Source of the DNA: Lepiota brunneoincarnata
Lineage: Eukaryota; Basidiomycota; Agaricomycetes; Agaricales; Agaricaceae
DNA: 64,000 nucleotides
Direction: 5' to 3'
Assembly: GCA_023014365.1 (NCBI GenBank)
Contig: JAEBUN010000004.1
Location: 1,612,001 to 1,676,000, forward strand
Below are positions 44,654-56,158 of this stretch, one piece after another. How positions within the stretch are numbered: position 1 is the first letter of the stretch; every line of letters begins with the position of its first letter. The notes under the pieces are model-generated. The model had not been told where the DNA came from. It searched no databases and saw only the letters and a program-made list of their open reading frames with translations. Position numbers and translations under genes: made by a program.

Positions 44654-46190
44654 ATGTGTCGGTTTGTGATATACAAAGGGACTTCTCCTGTGCAACTGTC
44701 CCATGTTGGTGCTTTCTCCATTCTGTCAACATGCCGGGAAACTCATTTCCATATGCTTCCTAGCTGCTCACGCGGCCATGCCACTCCATCATTAATCAGG
44801 CGTTCGACTCAAGACTTCGGTTGGATACCAGGAGGCCTATGAACGGTGACGGATTTGGTGTCGGTGGGTGTCGTGTGTTGCGCCAGAATCGGGATACAGT
44901 AGTGCGAACCTCTTACTAGGTTGGTATGACTCGGCGTATGACCCGGAACTTGGTGGCCAGCCTTGTATTTTTACATCTGTGACTCCTGTGAGCATTTCCA
45001 CGAGACCGAACCGGTTGTGGCGCTCATGTCTCCGCTAGGCGTGGAACAATGCAAATCTCGGTCGACTGGCAGTGAAGATCAAGTCTCCTCTCGTCTTGTA
45101 TGTGCTGTCGTCCTTGTCAAAGAAGCTTGATGTATATCTTTCTAGTGCCCATGTCCGTGCGACGACGGCTGGAACGCTGTCTTTAGATAATTGCCACCCA
45201 TTTGTTTACGGGAACTTGATGGTATCTTTGCATACGTATTTTCCCTTGAAGGTAAACTAAATCCTCCTGATTTAGTTCATGCACAATGGAAATATCGCGG
45301 ATTTCTCTCGGTTTAAACGTCGTTTACAGGGTGGTTTGCCAGATCCGGTGTTCTCCACGGTTCAGGGAAATACAGGTGAGAGAGGGGGAGCTTGAAGAAC
45401 TGACCAGATACTCATATTCAACCAGACTCTGAATGGTCCTTTGCGTTGTTCTTGTCAAAGGTTTGGGTTTGAAATTTGTTCTCGTCACCTGTGATTGCTT
45501 ATATTTTTCTTGTTCGTGCCAGCTTCCCGATCCTAGCGTCTCAACGTTCACCCCGGAAAGCTTACGGAAGGCCATGCTCGAAACGATTGCTTCATTGAAC
45601 GAATATGCAGAGGAAACTGGCATCACTGAGGTGTGTCTATTCACTAGCATTCATCTTGGGCGACTACCTCACATTTGTGTAGCCAAGTTTAATGAATTTC
45701 TGTGTGACAGATGGTTCGAGTGTAGTGGTCACACGCTACATCTCTTCCAGAAAGGACGAGGCAGCGTCCTTGGTGTGTTATCTTTCTTGGCTGGGATGTA
45801 CATGTTGTTTACCGGTCTATGTAGTGGTTTTCATCAGGAACCGAGTTCAGCGAGTATGCTGAAGGCGGCCATTACAGGATGACCAAATCGGATAAACGGG
45901 AGAACATGATCATGATTGCCAGCGAACCACTCACTTTCGAAAGGGGTAGGGAGCGTGTCCAACATGAGCACTTGACGTGGAGAAGCTGACTCGCACATCT
46001 ACTAGCCGATTGGATGGAAGTCAAGACGAACCATATGGTTGTTATTACGCCCAAAATGAACTTGCTACAGATTCCGATCATCGACAAGTACTACTGTTCC
46101 CCCCTCTGATCCAGCTTCCCTCACTCGTGCTACCGATTTTGCTGAGGAGAAGGGTTTGTTGAATCCACATCAGAGCAAGTTGACTCACGA
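44654..46190 (+). CDS. DUG3: DUG3-type class II glutamine amidotransferase domain protein
   Basis: Glutathione-degrading subunit of the fungal DUG pathway. It starts MCRFVIYKGTSPVQLSH, so Cys-2 becomes the N-terminal nucleophile. Introns then separate LLTRPCHSIINQAFDSR, RPMNGDGFGVGWYD, PAWNNANLGRLAVKIKSPLV, FAHVRATTAGTLSLDNCHPF, FMHNGNIADFSRFKR, DSEWSFALFL, NEYAEETGITE, NFCVTDGSSVVVTRYISS, FSSGTEFSEYAEGG and DWMEVKTNHMVVITPKMNLL. The frame ends at a TGA soon after IIDKYY, at about 46108. A neighbouring frame continues with DPASLTRATDFAEEKGLL, so a C6 run may carry one extra C. The catalytic domain is complete either way. The ATG is fixed by the Cys-2 requirement. Confidence 0.85.
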
Positions 46191-46449
46191 TGGACCCTGG
46201 AGGGCCCAACGTCCCAACTCGACGTCGCTTGACTGTTTCTCACTGACATTCTCTACTCACCGTATCTGATATGATAGTGTACCCCTAATGTATGTAGCCA
46301 CATTATAATCTCCACGTTGCGTCACACCACGAGTAGTGCATGTCACAATTTATTTCCCCACTCCTGATCTCACACATGTTCAATCCATGGATCATTTGGA
46401 GTGCAGTCTCTGGCACGGCAAGGCAAGCTTGTTTTCTGGTCGTGTCGAC

Positions 46450-47727
46450 ATGGAACTCAATGCAACAGTCTCTAGACTCTCAACGGTTTTACAGATCCTC
46501 ATATTTCTTCCCTTGACGCTTGCAACACTGTCAAAGCACGCCTTTCTCCTCCTCTCGCTTCTCCTATGTGTCCATGCGGTCATCCACGGGACGCTCATAC
46601 TCCTGTGGGGATCAGAGGCGCTCTCCGTCCTCCAAGTACCCATGCACCCATTTCTCCTTCTCGTTTGCTTCAACCTTTTTTCGTCAACCGTGAGCCCCTG
46701 GCTAGTCGCGGCGGCGGATTGGTGGGGAACAGCGCTGACTTTCTTTGGTCCGTTGTTTATCGTCATGGAGGGGCTCTCGAGTTTGCTTGTAGTACAGAAG
46801 CTTGGACAGGAAGGCAAGAAGTTGGTGTATAGGGGGGAAAGTTATCAATTTGTGTTTTTGGTGGCTGCGGCTGTTGCATACGTCGCTTCTGCCTGGTGGA
46901 TCGTTGTGGTGAGCAGTCAGGTGTTATCTTCTGGGATTATAGTTGACGACGAGGGAAGTCATATCCCAACGCAGCGTCATCGCCGTTGTCATCAACACTC
47001 CTTGGAGTTGCGCTTACTGCTTTCGTGTTTCTGACGTGTATCGGATTCGGCTTGAGACGGACGAATATCATTGAATCATCTGGCCTTGCGGTGATCCTGG
47101 CCTATAACGTGTGGCTGTGTGGTTTCGACCAAAAGTCGTTTACTGATCCTATATCTTCATAGTATGTCCCTCGCTTCTATTCCCGATACCATCATTGAGA
47201 TACTGGGCACAGCGCACCATTGCTCCCCAACATATATCCCCATTTTCAAACACTGTTGAATTTTGTGATCAACACGTTACCGAAGCCTGTTCTCATCGCA
47301 TTGTTGTACCGGCTGACTATCTTGCATCTGGCTTCGCGGATTCTGCCTACCATAGGAGCTGATAGCTGGGAGTCGGAGGAAGGCGTTGATGATGGCTGGG
47401 CCGACCGTCCGGTAAGAGCGCAGTTCTTGTCTATATGACTTACATTAGATGGATTGATCTTTTTCTTCGTAGACATCTATGCTTACTCACATTCTCTTGA
47501 CTTATCGCCAGTCGATATTTATCACGGTTTATTCCCACCTTCTCTGTACGAACCTCATTTTAGAAAGGTTACTGGCCTCTCACCGCTCTTTTTCAGTGCT
47601 CGACCATTCGTCTCAGATATGGTGGAGATGGATGAACATTTTCTTTACCCTCATTATCTGGTCGGTGGAACTGCTTGTCAGCTCCGAGGACGACGACACC
47701 GTCACTAAAGACTGGAAGATTGACTAA
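46450..47727 (+). CDS. ICE2: ICE2-family ER membrane protein
   Basis: Polytopic ER protein; in yeast Ice2 affects cortical ER inheritance and phospholipid use. It starts MELNATVSRLSTVLQILIFL. About eight or nine hydrophobic segments follow, with conserved stretches FIVMEGLSSLLVVQKLGQ, GESYQFVFLVAAAVAYVASA, SGLAVILAYNVWLCGFD, YPHFQTLLNFVINTLPK and, after a GTACGA intron, LLLLDHSSQIWWRWMNIFF. It ends in an acidic tail (SSEDDDTVTKDWKID). Four introns join without conflict: after WWIVV, after PISS, after WADRP and inside SHLL. An upstream in-frame ATG at 46387 is possible. It converges on the molybdopterin synthase gene with 73 bp between stops. Confidence 0.82.
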
Positions 47728-47800
47728 AAACATTTGAACTTTCATCGCTATTTGCATTGGACATGAGACAACATGTATGCTTTCTATATCGCCCGGATCC

Positions 47801-48473
47801 TCAGTAATTCCCCTTCCACTCTGCCTTGGTGTCATCTTCCCCTTCGTAGTATTCGCGCTTCCATATCTGAGCCTTCCTCTTGACGCCCTCCAGTATTCTT
47901 TCGCAAGCTACGAAGGCTTCCTTTCGATGTGGAGAGGAGACGGCTATGACTGGAGTAGGATTCAGCTTGAAAAGCATAATCTGCCCGACGGGGTGCCCAC
48001 CAATGGATGGCTCTCCAACTGGCACTTCGCCAATGCGGTGATGGACAATACAACGTACGAGTGAGGCCACGTACGTCGCATCGTTCTGTTGTGGGGGTTG
48101 GTGCTCGGAACGACTGGCTGAGCGAGTAGCATCACGGATAGTTTCAGCCATAGTTTTGAGGGCGAGCTTGGTATACGCCTGGTACTCCAGACGTGTCACT
48201 GTCTTGCCTGTACCAGGTCATCACCGACTGCATTCGTGTATATAGGGAGCTTAGTAACCTTTGAAGGAGTTTCTGGTGGTTCCTTGTAGGGTGCGGTCAG
48301 CAGATGACGCACACAACGACATGGTCGATACCAATGAATACTGCCGTTGCGCCCGCTCTGTCATCTTGGACAGAGCCAATGATCTCTTGCACGTCGAGTG
48401 AGTGGGATATTGCACATCTGCCCTCTGGAATGTCGAGCGAACCATCCGTCGATGCAGCAGGAGACAACGACAT
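47801..48473 (-). CDS. Molybdopterin synthase catalytic (large) subunit, MoaE/MOCS2B
   Basis: Transfers sulfur to precursor Z to make molybdopterin, the cofactor of nitrate reductase, sulfite oxidase and others. Exons 48473-48332, 48282-48259 (24 nt only) and 48207-47801 give 190 aa. Seen: SLDVQEIIGSVQDDRAGATA, then VFIGTTRNSFKGKTVTRLEY, YTKLALKTMAETI, HHRIGEVPVGEPS, VIAVSSPHRKEAFVACERIL and VKRKAQIWKREYYEGEDD (active-site Lys and the WKRE block). The small subunit gene is not in the window. The microexon is required: without it the glycine-threonine loop is lost. Confidence 0.9.
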
Positions 48474-48547
48474 AGCGCGCCGGGGCTGCCGGGCCGACGG
48501 GGTATTTCTGTCGTCAATGATGCGTCAGTGAGTGAGCAGGAGACACC

Positions 48548-51500
48548 ATGTCCTTTGTCCACTGTGGACGCGCCATCGCACGGGGTGGCAAAGGTTTGCG
48601 CCGTCGTCTCTCGCGTCTCTCGGCTATCGAAAGATCCAACGCACCCGTCGATGTCCACCCTGAAGTCCAGGACGCCCTCGCAACAGGAAAACCCCTCGTT
48701 TCTCTTGAAACAGCACTTGTAACCCATGGAATGCCCTATTCGACCAACCTGGAATTGGCTTTGGAACTGGAGAACATCGTGCGATCGACTGGCTCAGTAC
48801 CTGCCACTATTGGATTGTTGGACGGGAGGATAAAGATTGGTTTGGAGAGGTTCGAGGTCGAGAGGCTTGCTGATCCCGATAGGAAAAAAGTCAAGGTATC
48901 AAGGAGGGACATTGCTCCCGCTATTATCTCTAGGGCAGACGGGGGTGAGTGCACGCATACTCTCAGAACAAACGTTGCTGAATTAGATGCCCGGGTACAG
49001 GCACTACGTGCAGTGCCACACTCGTATTCTCTGCTTTAGCCGGCATCAAGGTCCGTTGAAATAGCCTCGTTCCCGACTTTGGTCTCACACCAATGTTGAA
49101 AGGTATTTTCCACTGGAGGGTATGGCTGCTGCTTCACGTGAAGATATATCAGCCGCTGAGGGTCAACAATTACAGCCTCGGAGGTGTACATCGCGGGGGA
49201 GAGGCGTGTCTGTTAAGTTTTCTTTCTTACCTAGCCAAGTCTCACAGGAAAGCCCAGCAATGGACGTGTCTGCTGATCTCCATGAACTCACTCGTTGCCC
49301 TGTGGGCCTTGTCTCTGCAGGTGTCAAGTCAATTCTCGATATTGGAAAGTCAGTGTCTTCTGTTATCATCATGCGGCGTACCTTGACTTATTTCATCGCC
49401 AGGACACTCGAATATCTCGTGGGATCCCCATCTTTTAGCCTATATACGCGTCGTGCTCATTTCCATTTAGGAGACATTAGGTGTTCCTGTTCTTGCCTAT
49501 AGCGAGACTCATGATTTCCCCGCTTTTTTCTCGCGCCAGAGTGGGTTCACGGTAAGTTCTACCACCGCAATACTACAGTTCTTGACTCGGAAGAACAGGT
49601 CCCATGGAACGTCGATAGCCCTATTAATGCGGCAAAGATACTCCGTCGGTACTACTACTGGCCCTCTTTGGCTGTGTTAATGGAACCCACAAACAGACTC
49701 GCAATGGCAGCTTGGGATGGAGAATGGTGCTCTTATTGGTGTCCCTATACCCCAAGAGTACGAAGCGAAGGGAGCAGCCATTCAAAACCTGGTCGAACAA
49801 GCGATAGCGGAATCGGAAGCCAATGGAATGAGCAGGCGGGGAAAGGAAGTAACACCATGGCTTTTGGCGCGGGTTGCAGAACTGACAAAAGGGGAATCTT
49901 TGGGTTCTAATGTGGCTCTTTTGAGGAACACTGCACGCGTCGGTAAGTCAACGACAGGCCTGCTCGACAGGCGTTAAAGCAACGGTTTTGAATATAGGTG
50001 GCGAAATTGCTGTTCAATATGCCAAGCTAATGAGCGGTTATGTATGTTTTTGATTCACTGAATCATCTGTTATTTATATTTTACTCGTTATAGGACCATC
50101 ATCTCTCTTCATACACTCCGCCCTTGGTTGAAGAAGAGGTATTGCCGAGCATCAACACTACCACCCTTTCTTCTAGTGCGACCACCACAGAGGATGTCAC
50201 TCTCGTTTGTCCGCTCATGTTTTTCGATTTATCCACGCGCTGATTTGGTTGAAGCCGCCCGCGGACCTCATTGTCATTGGGTCTGCGGCCGTAGATATCA
50301 CTGCCCAAACAGGCAGCGATGCTGATCCTGCACTCTCGAGACACTCAACCGCTCCTGGAAAAGTTTCTATGTCTATGGGAGGTGTTGCGCGTAATATCGC
50401 CGAAGTGGCTCATCGTATATTAACGGCACAAGAGCTTCCTTTGTCGTCACTGCTTCTGGCACCTGTTGGGGAGGACGGCTTCGGTAAGCTGCTAATTGAC
50501 GAGACAGAGAAACTGGGTATGAGGATAGATGGTCTCCTGAAGAGCGATAAGAGGACGGCTGTTTGCGACATGGTGCTGGACGCTGCTGGTAACCTAGTTG
50601 GTGGTGTGGCAGATATGGAAATCACGCAAGCCCTTGTCGATGAACAGGTCTAGTGCTTCATTTTCTGACTACCGGGGCGTAACTAACAAGAGGATCAGAT
50701 TATACCGCAGCTACGAAAACACATTCCAAAGATTGTGGCCATCGATGGCAATCTTTCTCCGGCAGCCATCAAAGGGATTGTGAACTATTGTGAGAAACAC
50801 CATATTCAAGGTAAGTCATTCCAGTTCAGCGAAGGGTGTAGTTCTGAGCAATACCCTCCCTCTTCATAGTTTTCTTGTGCGTGCTTTGGGAATTCGGTAA
50901 AATGCTGCTTGCTGACATCAGCTTAGCGAGCCCACTTCTGTCATCAAGTCGACGGCCATCCTCCCAGCAATTGAGGCATCACTGATCAAACCTGACATTA
51001 CGGAACCCCCCATCGCGTTCTTCTCGCCCAACCTTCTCGAACTTATTCATTTATACAACACTATGCAAGCTGATCCCTACAATTTTTCGTCTCGCCCTTA
51101 TTGGTGGTCAAGCATCGAGAGCATGGGGTTGGGCTCCGCATTCCGCATGGACTTGGAGCAGCTCGCAAAAAGGAATGTTACAGACCTCGACATGAGCAAA
51201 GGCACATTATCTTTCCTCATCGACCAAGGGATTGCTCAAATGGCCATCAACCTTCTCCCATTTTTCCAACATCTCATCATCAAATGCGGTGAGCGTGGCG
51301 CGATCATCGCTACGCGCATTGACCCGAAGGATGCTACAGCTTCTCCATGGGGACGGGAGAGGAGCAATCCCCAAGCTCGCTACGTCGTGGCGCAGGGAAA
51401 TAACAAGGAAATTGTCGTTTTGCAACATTTCCCTGGTCTCGCTGTGGACAATGTGGCAAGCGTCACTGGAGCGGGTGACTCGTTCGTAGGCGCTATTCTG

Positions 51501-51659
51501 GCATCCCTCTCGCAAAATCCCAGGGCATTCCATAACCCCAAGGATCTAGAGCAGGCGATTACTACAGCACAACAGGCGGCAGTGTTGACTTTGCAGAGCG
51601 ACTTAGCGGTTTCGCCACTGATCTCAGATGCCGTCAAGCTCCAATCATCAGCAATATGA
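48548..51659 (+). CDS. Bifunctional pseudouridine-5'-phosphate glycosidase / PfkB-type pseudouridine kinase
   Basis: Fusion of the two enzymes that salvage pseudouridine: the kinase phosphorylates it and the glycosidase splits PsiMP to uracil and ribose-5-P. The first half (48548 to about 50100) is PsuG-like: EVQDALATGKPLVSLET, THGMPY, NLELALELENIVR, ADGGTTCSATLVFSALAGIK, VFSTGGLGGVHRGGE, MDVSADLHELTR, ETHDFPAFFSRQSGF, NAAKIL and MENGALIGVPIPQEY. The second half (50200-51659) is a ribokinase fold: DLIVIGSAAVDIT, MGGVARNIAEV, LLLAPVGEDGFG and the catalytic VTGAGDSFVGAI. The 17-nt exon 49103-49119 and a probable GC-AG intron (49204-49247) are needed for the glycine-rich block. The linker at about 50100-50260 is not fully resolved. 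The N-terminus is basic and Arg-rich, perhaps mitochondrial. Confidence 0.87.
49204..49247 (+). other. Likely GC-AG intron in the PsuG-PfkB gene
   Basis: Donor GAG|GCGTGT and acceptor CTCACAG; 44 nt. Splicing joins GGVHRGGE to ESPAMDVSADL in frame. The GT two bases further on would shift the frame. Confidence 0.6.
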
Positions 51660-51710
51660 GGACTAGGTATTAGGAACAGGATAAACCTAATCATCGGTAA
51701 TATACAGGTG

Positions 51711-54262
51711 TTAATGTATGAGAGGTCCTACTTGCACTCTATATTTCGCCAACCTTGCCTGTTCATTTTTGGTTGTGTTGTTGATCTTATTGACCTCCTT
51801 GAGTTTCTTCTCGTAGCGTAACTATGACACTCTTTGAGTCTTTGAATGTATGCAAGGACATTGTAAGCGCACCTGAGCTCCATGTTTCAGCCGAGTAATG
51901 ATATTTGCCGCTTTACCCTTTGTCAGTTTCTGTATTTCTTCCTCAGACAGAAAACTTCCGCCCTTTCGGTTGGCTTTATTGTTCAGCCATCTGGCCATGA
52001 TATACTTCTTCTGGGGGTCAGTGGCAGGTTGTGTCCTCCATTTTGCAGTTCGCAAAACTCTGCCCGGACAGAAACAAGGTTAGCATGGTGTTCAGTTGTC
52101 ACCCTTGAACCACTACACACCCAACAACCATAGGCCCCTTGAGCACTCTGTTTGCGACGTAGGTATCGCAGCCCTTGACGGCCTCAGCGAGGGTGGGCGC
52201 ATTGAGAACGTGTCGTCTCCGCATATACGCGGGCAAATTGACCGCTTTGGCGAGCTTTGCGTTCAACTGGGGCATAAAGGAGGCCGAGAAGTACTCTTCA
52301 CCTGGAGTCCCATCTCAGCCGCTAAACACATAGTGGGCAATAAGCACCACACATACCTTCGTCATTCATCTTTGGCTGAATCCGGACGTCCCCAAACTGG
52401 AGACAAGGTAACACGTAGATGTTGTCACCGCATCCAACCCATGCATTTCGGCTCAGCCGGAAGATGTTTGGCGCTCCAGACGCATTATCCACGAGAGAGA
52501 AGGGGTCTTCGTGATCGGTGTAGGTGATTGTTGCATTCGCATATCTCTCGTCAAAGAAGCGATCAGCATCGTGGTCGTTCGTATCTAGGTCGAGGGGGGG
52601 CCGTGCTTTGGCGTTTGACTTTGCTTCAAGACTCTGAACGTTCTCTGACATAATATCAGGAGATACGAGTCGTAATACGAAGGCCCATCATACCTTCGTC
52701 ATCAAGCTCTGAGGGGTCCAGTCCGAAGAGGCTCGGTAATGACACAACGTTGATAAGATGAGAAGTTGCATCGACAAAGTCCATAATCAGACAATCACCC
52801 TTTCCGGTTCTGGGCGACAAACGCATTCCTCTACCAATCTTGGAAAATTTAGCTACCGAACATCAAAGTGACCATGCTTGTTGCATACCGTTTGCGCGTA
52901 GACGTTTGGCGACCGAGTAGGCCTCGCCAACAGGACGCAGTCAATGTTGGGTATATCGGCACCCTCAGTCAAAATAGCTGGAAAATGTTTTTGATAATGG
53001 CTCATATAGATGCGAAACTCACGAACCACAGTTCACTAACACGGGAAATGCTCCCTCTTTAAATTGCGAGATGAGCAATTTCCGCTCGGCGGAATTCGTC
53101 TGGGAGTCAACGCTTCGAGCGTCGACACCAAACTTCCTAAAAGTCGCAGTCAAAGCCCGAACATGGTCAATGTTGATACCAAAAATGAGAGTCGACTTGC
53201 GGTCCGCTGAACAATGTCATCATAAGTGTGTGCAGCCGCTGAACGTGGCATACCTGCACGGTCGATCCAGCTCTTGACGATTAATTCGTTGACCGGCGCC
53301 CTATTGACCTGCTGTACCAGACTATTGGGGTTGAAATCACCTGTTTGCGGGTTCAAGGCAACCTGGCTGAGGTTAAGGGACACTTGTACAGTCGTGAAAC
53401 GAATATCACAAAGCCTGAATGATGCAGAATCACCCTCGGTAGGAGGCCAACATGGAGAAATTCCATACCACTGGTCTTTTATCATTTCCAGAAAATCACG
53501 GTGATAGACGATGCGTTCAAAGATGGACCCAAGAGCTAAACCATCGTGGCGGCTGAAGGTGGCCGAGAAGCCAACGATAGGTATAGGGTGAGGAACGGCA
53601 GGCGGGGTGATAGTACGGTCGGGATGGAGGATGTTCTCGTCGAATTGAGACAAGAGTTTACGATAACTAAAGGAACAGTCCAATGAAATAAATGTTGGAT
53701 GCATGCAGGCTTCCACATACGAAGGGGCAGCCGAATGATGTGCTTCGTCGATAATGATGGCTTTTAGCATTCGAGGATCAAATTTTCGGACTCTGTCAGA
53801 TCTGACCAGAGTCTGATAGGTAGCAACAGTACTTGGCTGACATGAATTTCCATCTCAATGATCAACCCCAAGAACGTACAGGTCTGCAAGGCCAGTAGCG
53901 ATGTGCTTCGCTCCTTGTTCAATCTCGACCGACCACTGGGGAAACAACCGAGTGGCTTGCTCGGCAGACTGCCGAGCAAGTTCGATACTGTTAACCACGA
54001 CAAGTGAACGTGTAGCTCCGGGATTTGAAGGCGAAGGGGGTATTTGTGATAGCAGGGATAAGAACACGGTTGTCTTGCCAGAACCCGTCGGCAAAGACAC
54101 ACCAATCCGAGTGCACCCCAATGCGAGTGCATCTAGACAGGATTGGATGCATTCTTGCTGGTAGGGGCGAAGGGTGACGGGGCCGGGGTCAGTGAGCACC
54201 GAGAGTTGAGTAGTGTATGTGCGTTGGAAGAGTCTGAGGGGAGGAACAAGAGACCATCGCAT
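51711..54262 (-). CDS. IRC3: Mitochondrial superfamily 2 helicase IRC3
   Basis: DEAD/H-type helicase acting on mitochondrial DNA (yeast Irc3). The start at 54262 gives [19 protein letters not shown], a typical basic presequence; an in-frame ATG at 54454 would add a poor leader. Motifs: Q-like [10 protein letters not shown], Walker [22 protein letters not shown], the DEAH box IIDEAHHSA, motif [46 protein letters not shown], the QTIGRGMR box, then [15 protein letters not shown]. The C-terminal part has [12 protein letters not shown], the IRC3-type [13 protein letters not shown] and a basic, Lys-rich end ([14 protein letters not shown]). Roughly eight introns. The stop lies 51 bp beyond the converging pseudouridine gene. 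Confidence 0.87.
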
Positions 54263-54532
54263 CCCCGCTTGCCAACCCGCAGTTTCAACTAAGGCACATC
54301 CAAAAACACCACTACCCCTTCCGCCCGGGAAGGCGGGCCGTCTGCCGTTTGCCAGCTCACTTTTAACCGCACACAATGCGAGGGCTATTATCCGCACTAA
54401 ATTGTAGTACTGGCTTTTACCAGGGTATAGAATAGTAAAGTACGCCATACCCAACGGAAAACAATAAAAATGACAGTCTATGCGTGATGTAAATATGTGG
54501 AAAGCATTAGCGAGACTCAGGCTGTGAACCCT

Positions 54533-55752
54533 CTACCCAGAGCCCCCAGAGTAGACCTTGCCAAACATGACTTGCTGGAGCTTGTCGTACAGCGAGAGGA
54601 CACCAGCACCAGCAACACCACGGAGGATGTTGGCTCCAGCACCCTTGAAGAGCGACTTAGTGCCCTCCTTGGCAACGATCTGTCGGCCAGCGTCGAACAT
54701 CGACTTGTAGTTCTGCCCTGAGCCAGAGGTCATCATCATGCGACGACTGGGGCGCGACGTCAGCCTCAGTATATGCGAAATAGTAAGATGGCTTACCGGA
54801 TGGTATCGAGAGGGTAAGAAGCAAGACCAGCACCAATGGTAACACCCCAACCTAGGCCGAAGGAAGCCAAGAATGAACCCTCGAGAGCGCCAACGAGGAC
54901 AACGGGTTTGAGCGAATCGTAAACACCGAAGTAGAGACCACGATAGACGATGATGCCAACGACGGAGGGAACGAATCCACGATAGAGACCGGCAATACCG
55001 TCGGAAGCAAGGGTCTTCTTATACACATCAACTAAGCCATTGAATTGACGTGCACCACCAGACTTGGCCGATTTGGCATCGTTGGCGAGACGAGTACGGG
55101 CATAGTCGAGGGAGTAGACGAAGAGCAACGAAGAGGCACCAGCGGCACCACCAGAGGCGACGTTGCCGGCGAACCACCTCCAGTAACCATCGTTCTTTTT
55201 GAAACCAAACAAAGACTTGAAGTAATCCTCTATCAAATCATGTCAACTATCGAAGATATCAAAGTGCTAAATATATGCGCACTGAAAGCAAAGTTAAGAG
55301 CTTGGGTGGGGAAGTACCGGATGACGTTGGCGGTGTTTCCTCTCCACAATGAGAGTAAACCTTCTTCCCTGTAGGTGCGGGCAAAGGCATCCCCAATGCC
55401 CTTGTAGGGAGTGGCGAGACGACCTTGCTTAATCTGAAAAATGCGTGACGTGTCAAATTCGGGCTGTGTAAAAAAAAATTTGCCAGCACATACCATCTCA
55501 TCCTGGTTCTGAACAAGGAGCTTGATACGTTCAATGGGGGCTGCGCTGGTCTTTGCGACGGCCTATACAAAGCGCGTTAGGCAACTATTCGATGTGTAGA
55601 TGTTGAAAAGAAGCTCACAGCAGAGACACCACCCATCATGAAGTCGACTGTACGCGATGAAAATGCTTTAGCGATACCATCCTGAAAGCACAACACAAAC
55701 GTTACGCACTGGCAAACTCCTGAGGGCTCTTGACCTTTTTTGTTTCGGCCAT
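54533..55752 (-). CDS. AAC1: Mitochondrial ADP/ATP carrier
   Basis: Inner-membrane exchanger of ADP and ATP, a mitochondrial carrier family protein with three repeats and six helices. It starts MAETKK. A 53-nt intron beginning GTCAAG leads to [20 protein letters not shown]. The repeat signatures are [27 protein letters not shown] and [13 protein letters not shown]; the last holds the RRRMMM motif specific to ADP/ATP carriers. Also seen: [40 protein letters not shown] and [19 protein letters not shown]. It ends GKVYSGGSG. All parts are intact and length is about 310 aa. Confidence 0.96.
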
Positions 55753-56158
55753 TTTGGATGAAGGGAAAGGAGAAGAGTGAGTGGAGGTGGATGAGGAAAA
55801 GGTTGAGTGAAGGTAGTCGTTGAAAAACTTCGCGTGTCAAAAAGCTTTCGGGAAGCACCGGAGGACTTTCAAACTCCGCATAGGACCGCACCGCTAAGTA
55901 GCCGGCAGCGGTCAGATCTATCGGAACTACACAACTAAATTGAGTAGCTCAATTCAATGTTGCACCCGGTACGTACGATGCGGAGGCATGCGGCGAATTC
56001 CAGAGCTCAAAATCTTTCGCTTCCCGTTTCCCGCAAATACATTCCAATAGTTCAAAATATCGATGCATATAATACATGAGCATGGTGCATTAGGCCATAA
56101 GTGTAAAACTATCTAAAGTAAACTAAAATAAGACCATGTCGAATGATAAATACAATAA

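Noticed and set aside
48940..49015. Frame break in the PsuG domain at the GGGGG run
   Set aside because: Using the acceptor at 49000 (GGTACAG) instead of the later GTGCAG restores ADGGTTCSATLVF, so no indel is needed.
54263..54454. Upstream ATG of IRC3 at 54454
   Set aside because: The added residues lack presequence character. The ATG at 54262 starts a typical basic mitochondrial leader.
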